Below, in pieces: positions 5,963 to 6,366 of a stretch of 6,366 bases of DNA. A program made the translations under genes and the position numbers. Source of the DNA: an uncultured Christensenella sp. (GTDB lineage Bacteria; Bacillota; Clostridia; Christensenellales; UBA1242). The notes under the pieces were generated by a model, which did no database searches, was not told the origin of the DNA, and saw only the letters and a list, made by a program, of their open reading frames with translations. The stretch's first letter is position 1. Each line of letters starts with the position of its first letter. Location: contig CAOKRZ010000050.1 in assembly GCA_948471335.1 (NCBI GenBank), positions 1 through 6,366 of the forward strand, written 5' to 3'.

Positions 5963-5991
5963 TGACTACCCGTATATTGGTATATTATAAT
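5962..5991 (+). promoter_or_regulatory. Promoter of the plus-strand Xre gene
   Basis: TTGACT (5962-5967) and TATAAT (5986-5991), separated by 18 bases, make a near-consensus sigma-A promoter. The start is expected near 5998, giving a leader of about 39 bases with SD AAGGAG (6025-6030). Operator 2 fills the spacer and operator 3 covers the start site, so both are placed to repress it. Confidence 0.75.
5967..5982. promoter_or_regulatory. Operator copy 2 (middle, in the plus-promoter spacer)
   Basis: TACCCGTATATTGGTA is an imperfect palindrome with TACC/GGTA ends, and differs from copy 3 at one base. Its centre is 29 bases from that of copy 1 and 27 from that of copy 3. It fits between the -35 and -10 of the plus promoter and is centred about 47 bases upstream of the predicted minus-gene start. 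Confidence 0.82.
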
Positions 5992-5993
5992 TA

Positions 5994-6009
5994 TACCCGT
6001 ATACTGGTA
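5994..6009. promoter_or_regulatory. Operator copy 3 (over the plus-gene start site)
   Basis: TACCCGTATACTGGTA is the most symmetric copy: its half-sites TACCCGTA and, on the other strand, TACCAGTA agree at 7 of 8 positions. It begins three bases after the plus-promoter -10 and covers the expected start near 5998. By symmetry it may be the tightest site. Confidence 0.82.
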
Positions 6010-6036
6010 GTATAAAAATTATTGAAGGAGAAAAAT

Positions 6037-6234
6037 ATGTTCGGAGAAAGATTGAGAGAAGTAAGAAAAGAAAGAGGAATAAAGCTAAAAGAAGTTGCAA
6101 ATTTTTTGCAAGTCTCTATAACAACTTACACAAGATATGAAATCGGAATAAGAAAGCCGTCTTTAAAAAAACTAGTTGCTTTATGCAAATATTACGACGT
6201 TAAAGCCAACTACCTTTTGGGGCTTGAAGATTAA
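6037..6234 (+). CDS. Small Xre/Cro-CI-type HTH regulator (65 aa), right arm of divergent switch
   Basis: This is a single-domain Xre regulator. RLREVRKERGIKLKEVANFL gives helices 1-2 (helix 2 at about 16-25), SITTYTRYEIG at 27-37 is the probable recognition helix, and SLKKLVALCKYYDVKANYLLG at 42-62 completes the fold. It ends in GLED, mirroring the GIED end of the divergent partner, so the two are likely distant paralogues or a co-evolved pair; their recognition helices differ. The ATG at 6037 is preferred, with SD AAGGAG at 6025-6030 and 6-base spacing. A TTG in frame at 6022 overlaps the SD and is rejected as the start. No effector domain is present. It is followed within seven bases by a perfect terminator, so it is monocistronic. 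A DNA-binding role is secure; the specific target is inferred from the operators beside it. Confidence 0.9.
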   Translation: MFGERLREVRKERGIKLKEVANFLQVSITTYTRYEIGIRKPSLKKLVALCKYYDVKANYLLGLED

Positions 6235-6240
6235 AAAACA

Positions 6241-6270
6241 AAAAAGTAACAACAATCGTTGTTACTTTTT
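6241..6270. terminator. Bidirectional intrinsic terminator between the plus Xre gene and the ylmC-like gene
   Basis: AAAAAGTAACAAC (6241-6253) and GTTGTTACTTTTT (6258-6270) form a perfect 13-bp stem around the loop AATC, with T-runs on the 3' side of each strand. It follows the plus-strand stop at 6234 by six bases. In the other direction it contains the TAA stop (6264-6262) of the minus-strand gene. Confidence 0.88.
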
Positions 6271-6366
6271 CTTATCATCGTCATTTGAAAGAATGTATGG
6301 ATTTGTTGGCATAACCTGCCCGCGGATTTCAACAAGGATGGTATCTTCGCCAATTTTTGAAATGCA
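6262..6366 (-). CDS. ylmC: Probable YlmC/YmxH family sporulation protein, C-terminal 34 residues (cut by window edge)
   Basis: The minus strand is open from the right edge to TAA at 6264-6262. The visible residues begin CISKIGEDTILVEIRG and end in a hydrophilic NDDDKKK tail. The pattern C/I-x-KIGEDxILVE matches the end of the small PRC-barrel proteins called YlmC/YmxH, which in Bacillus and Clostridia usually finish with a phrase like IPW-x-x-I-x-KIG-x-D-x-ILV and lie near sporulation sigma genes or nrdR. Proximity to nrdR supports this. The extra 18-residue tail after ILVEIRG is longer than in the members I recall. FeoA also has an ILVEIRG-like last strand, but the rest does not fit. Only a third or so of the protein is visible, so the call is tentative. 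Confidence 0.6.
   Translation of the reverse strand, partial: CISKIGEDTILVEIRGQVMPTNPYILSNDDDKKK

Noticed and set aside
5938..6009. Short CRISPR-like array or iterons from the three repeats
   Set aside because: The units are 16-bp palindromes with 11-13 base gaps, positioned over promoters; spacers are too short for CRISPR and there is no replication gene.
6022..6036. TTG start for the plus Xre gene
   Set aside because: The TTG overlaps the SD AAGGAG that serves the ATG at 6037 with ideal spacing; the five extra residues are the SD read as codons.
5721..6234. Toxin-antitoxin module made of the two small genes
   Set aside because: Both products are clear HTH proteins of the same fold, divergently arranged; neither resembles a toxin, and TA pairs are normally co-directional.

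Overview
The window looks like chromosomal DNA from an endospore-forming, low-to-moderate-GC member of the Firmicutes, most likely Clostridia. The main reasons are a clear spoIVA start and the tail of a probable YlmC/YmxH sporulation protein, together with Gram-positive-style PlsY, Der, NrdR and FeoAB and several strong Shine-Dalgarno (SD) sites. The genus cannot be told from the sequence. No tRNA, rRNA, IS element, integrase or CRISPR array is visible.

Layout. Positions 1-2684 hold a minus-strand block that reads der, plsY, then spoIVA (cut by the left edge). der and plsY overlap by four bases (ATGA). spoIVA follows after about 70 bases, and its ribosome binding site lies inside a potential hairpin. 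Positions 2743-5082 hold feoA then feoB, also on the minus strand; these encode ferrous iron uptake and lie directly upstream of der. der has its own well-formed extended -10 promoter, which would start the mRNA on the A of the ATG. nrdR (5186-5629, plus strand) is divergent from feoA and encodes the repressor of ribonucleotide reductase genes. It ends at a bidirectional terminator.

Positions 5702-6240 hold the most unusual part: two small, divergent Xre/Cro-type HTH genes (68 and 65 aa). The 109-base gap between them carries three copies of a 16-bp operator of the form TACCCGTATAYTGGTA, placed over the two promoters. The plus promoter has a near-consensus -35 and -10. The minus promoter has a perfect -10, a poor -35 and no SD, and should give a leaderless mRNA. 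This is the architecture of the lambda OR region (PR, PRM and three operators), but here in a minimal stand-alone form with no recognisable phage genes, closed on both sides by perfect hairpin terminators.

Positions 6262-6366 hold the C-terminal end of a minus-strand gene, probably ylmC/ymxH. Its stop codon lies inside the shared terminator.

How the genes work together: plsY (phospholipid synthesis), der (ribosome assembly) and spoIVA (spore coat base) form a housekeeping/sporulation cluster often seen in Firmicutes. feoAB and nrdR concern iron and dNTP supply. The Xre pair looks like a self-contained regulatory switch inserted between nrdR and ylmC.
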